Assembly (NCBI RefSeq): GCF_033547075.1
Contig: NZ_CP137891.1
Span: 2,170,001-2,234,000, forward strand
Length of the DNA stretch: 64,000 bases
Source: Flavobacterium ardleyense
GTDB lineage: Bacteria > Bacteroidota > Bacteroidia > Flavobacteriales > Flavobacteriaceae
Direction of reading: 5' to 3'
This document shows positions 62,157 through 64,000 of the stretch, one piece after another. Positions within the stretch are counted from its first letter, which is position 1. The number at the start of each line of letters is the position of its first letter. The translations under genes were made by a program, and so were the position numbers. The notes beneath the pieces were generated by a model that searched no databases, was not told where the DNA came from, and was given only the letters and a program-made list of their open reading frames with translations.

Positions 62157-63488
62157 ATGTCCAAACTTTTATCCGATTTAGGAATTAATCCTCAACTTCA
62201 ACAAGCTTTAACCAATTTAGAAATCAGCGTTGCTACCGATATTCAGGAGCAAGTGATCCCGATTATTCTAAATAAAACCGAAGATATTGTTGCGCTTGCC
62301 AAAACTGGAACGGGTAAAACTGCGGCTTTTGGATTGCCACTTTTGCAGCTGGTAAATCTAAAAGCTGAGACTATTCAAACGGTAATTTTGTCGCCAACGC
62401 GCGAGTTAAGTCAGCAGATTTATAACAATTTGGTCGGCTTTGCAAAGCATCTTCCAGGAGTGTCAATCGCTTTGCTTACAGGAGGAAGTCCAATCAAATC
62501 GCAGATCGAAGAACTGAAATCTACGACTCATATTGTGGTGGCAACTCCAGGTCGTTTCTTAGATTTATTGGAGAAAAATGCTTTGGATATAAAGTCGCTA
62601 AAAAATCTAGTTTTAGATGAAGCAGACGAAATGTTTCAAGCGTTAAAAGAAGATTTAATGCCGATTTTGAAAGCGATGCCCAAAAATCGCCGCACGCTTT
62701 TGTTTAGTGCGACAATGCCGGGTGAGCTCAAAGAAATCGTTCATAACTATATGTCCAAAAATGTAATTTCTGTTAGTTCAGAAATGGCAACTTTGGGCCA
62801 CGAAGGCATTAATCACCAATATATGGTGGTCGATCCGATTGAGAAATTGGATGTGCTTTTACACTTTTTGAGCACTCAAGAAGGCGGAAGAGGAATTATT
62901 TTCTGTAAAACCAAAGCGGCGGTCAATAAACTGGCGAAAAATCTGGCGATGCGCAAAATCTCTTCAGGAGCTTTGCACGGCAGTTTAAGTCAGGGAATTC
63001 GGGATCGTATTATGGAGCAATTTCGCGCTGGATATATTGATATTCTGGTTGCTACCGACTTGGTTGCGAGGGGAATCGACGTAAAAGAATTGGCTTATGT
63101 AGTCAATTATCACCTGCCAGACACCTACGAAGCTTATGTGCACCGTTCTGGTCGTACCGGTCGTGCGGGTGCAAAGGGACTTTCGATGACCATTTTGCAG
63201 CCTGAGGAAGTGGGTGAGATTGCTGATTTTGAAAAAGAATTGGGTATCAAATTCATCGCTGCCAACAAAGCTACTCAAGAAGATATCGAGTGGAATAACA
63301 CCTTGGTCTGGGCCAAGAAAGTTTTTAAAACCAAGCCTAATCGCGAGGTTCCAGAAGATATCAAGCATCAGATAAAGACAATTTTTCACCATCTTACCAA
63401 AGAGGAATTGGTGGACAAAGTTCTGGCGAATTATCTAGCAGAGAAGGGTACTTCGACAAGCTCAGCAACCGCAGCTCGACAGGCTTAG
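62157..63488 (+). CDS. DEAD-box RNA helicase
   Basis: A 443-residue helicase with all motifs: Q motif region (ISVATDIQEQVIP), I AKTGTGKT, Ia PTRELSQQ, II DEADEMF (DEAD), III SAT, IV IIFCKTKAA, V ATDLVARGIDV and VI HRSGRTGRAG. A short C-terminal tail follows the helicase domains. The last 12 codons (TSTSSATAARQA) are encoded by a copy of the TACTTCGACAAGCTCAGCAA repeat, so the natural C-terminus was probably altered by repeat insertion. Role: RNA unwinding in ribosome assembly, mRNA decay or cold adaptation. Confidence 0.94.
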   Translation: MSKLLSDLGINPQLQQALTNLEISVATDIQEQVIPIILNKTEDIVALAKTGTGKTAAFGLPLLQLVNLKAETIQTVILSPTRELSQQIYNNLVGFAKHLPGVSIALLTGGSPIKSQIEELKSTTHIVVATPGRFLDLLEKNALDIKSLKNLVLDEADEMFQALKEDLMPILKAMPKNRRTLLFSATMPGELKEIVHNYMSKNVISVSSEMATLGHEGINHQYMVVDPIEKLDVLLHFLSTQEGGRGIIFCKTKAAVNKLAKNLAMRKISSGALHGSLSQGIRDRIMEQFRAGYIDILVATDLVARGIDVKELAYVVNYHLPDTYEAYVHRSGRTGRAGAKGLSMTILQPEEVGEIADFEKELGIKFIAANKATQEDIEWNNTLVWAKKVFKTKPNREVPEDIKHQIKTIFHHLTKEELVDKVLANYLAEKGTSTSSATAARQA

Positions 63489-63510
63489 TAACCGCAGCTC
63501 GGCAAGGTCA
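63449..63510 (+). repeat. Short repeat overlapping the helicase 3' end
   Basis: TACTTCGACAAGCTCAGCAA is followed by an imperfect second unit (CTCGACAGGCTTAGTAACCG) and part of a third (CTCGGCAAGG), with a 23-bp period. The stop codon of the helicase lies inside unit two. The inverse of unit one occurs at 58797-58817. Confidence 0.8.
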
Positions 63511-64000
63511 ATTACCTGTGAGAGAGTAGAGATTGGGTAGATGGAGTTAGTTATTTTTAAGGCTATTTGTGGACTTATTTGTTTTGACAATCTGTCGTGA
63601 ATAGGTCAATCATCATTGTCAATTAGTGACTAAATTGAGCTAAGTATCTGCATCAGAATTACTAAAATTGAAAATCGTCTTTAGCTACATAAGAATTTTA
63701 TTATTTTATATGATAAATTTTTTAAAGCTTTTTTAAATAGGGCAGAAAATAAACTTTTTGGCTGATACTCGTTTTTAATATACTCGTGCTACTCTTAAAA
63801 ACTTTCATCAGGAAGATTTTAAGTAAAATATAGTACCGCTGATAATTTATTTTGTGATTTTTTATGATCTTTAAATGAAATAATCTATTTCAAAAAAAGC
63901 ATTATTTTGGAATACTTCTCTTTTATTAATTTAGAAAATTTATTTCCTTATATAGACATATGATACATCAAAATATGACTCTGAGTACTATTCATCAGAT
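63511..64000. other. Intergenic end of the window
   Basis: No ORF, RNA or repeat recognised; AT-rich. Confidence 0.5.

Overview
The window looks like chromosomal DNA of a Flavobacteriia member (Flavobacterium or a close relative). It is AT-rich, promoters fit the Bacteroidetes sigma-A pattern (TAnnTTTG at -7), ribosome binding sites are weak, and there are a type IX secretion (T9SS) C-terminal domain, a PID-type C-terminal sorting tail and flavobacterial lipoprotein and efflux layouts. No rRNA, tRNA, CRISPR array or prophage was seen.

Layout. 1-4.7 kb: tail of an MBL-fold nuclease, xseA-xseB, a large FAD/NAD(P)-binding protein and a BLUF blue-light sensor. 4.9-5.06 kb: a structured small RNA, possibly 6S-like. 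5.4-9.9 kb: a copper-handling cluster (Cys/His-rich secreted protein, HMA-DUF3347 protein, DUF305 protein, CopA-type multicopper oxidase with a CopB-like C-terminus). 10.4-16.7 kb: a PiT phosphate transporter with a PhoU-like tail, a single-domain response regulator and a multi-PAS histidine kinase. 17-20.5 kb: a membrane protein, a sterol-desaturase gene broken by a TAG codon, and a DUF559 nuclease gene flanked by inverted palindromes and two decayed tandem copies of its 3' end. 20.5-24.4 kb: an Mn/Zn-type ABC importer operon. 24.8-29.5 kb: azurin, a DUF962 protein, a ChrA chromate transporter, a frameshifted membrane dipeptidase and a TPR protein. 29.6-45 kb: a minus-strand envelope block made of a secreted protein, M48 protease, PAP2 phosphatase, LTA-synthase-like enzyme, PepSY-like protein, OmpR-type two-component system, patatin, DUF1003 protein and a TolC-MFP-RND efflux operon. 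45.5-64 kb: small membrane and secreted proteins, an ABC exporter, two toxin-antitoxin modules (one degenerate and next to an IS3-family element), a zinc-ribbon/HEPN-like protein between two decayed gene remnants, a PLP enzyme, a purine-rich tract, a DUF2262 protein, an S41 protease, a T9SS cargo protein and a DEAD-box helicase.

Three signals stand out. (1) A family of nine intergenic elements keeps short core boxes while two stem-loops change sequence but stay complementary, as expected of a selected RNA or DNA structure. (2) TTCTAAAG-like direct repeats with an exact 11-bp period lie upstream of four units in the envelope block, suggesting one regulon of the local two-component system. (3) A DUF559 nuclease gene is bracketed by inverted palindromes and has shed partial copies, resembling a RAYT/REP-like mobile unit with a different nuclease. 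Several genes are visibly decayed by nonsense or frameshift changes.
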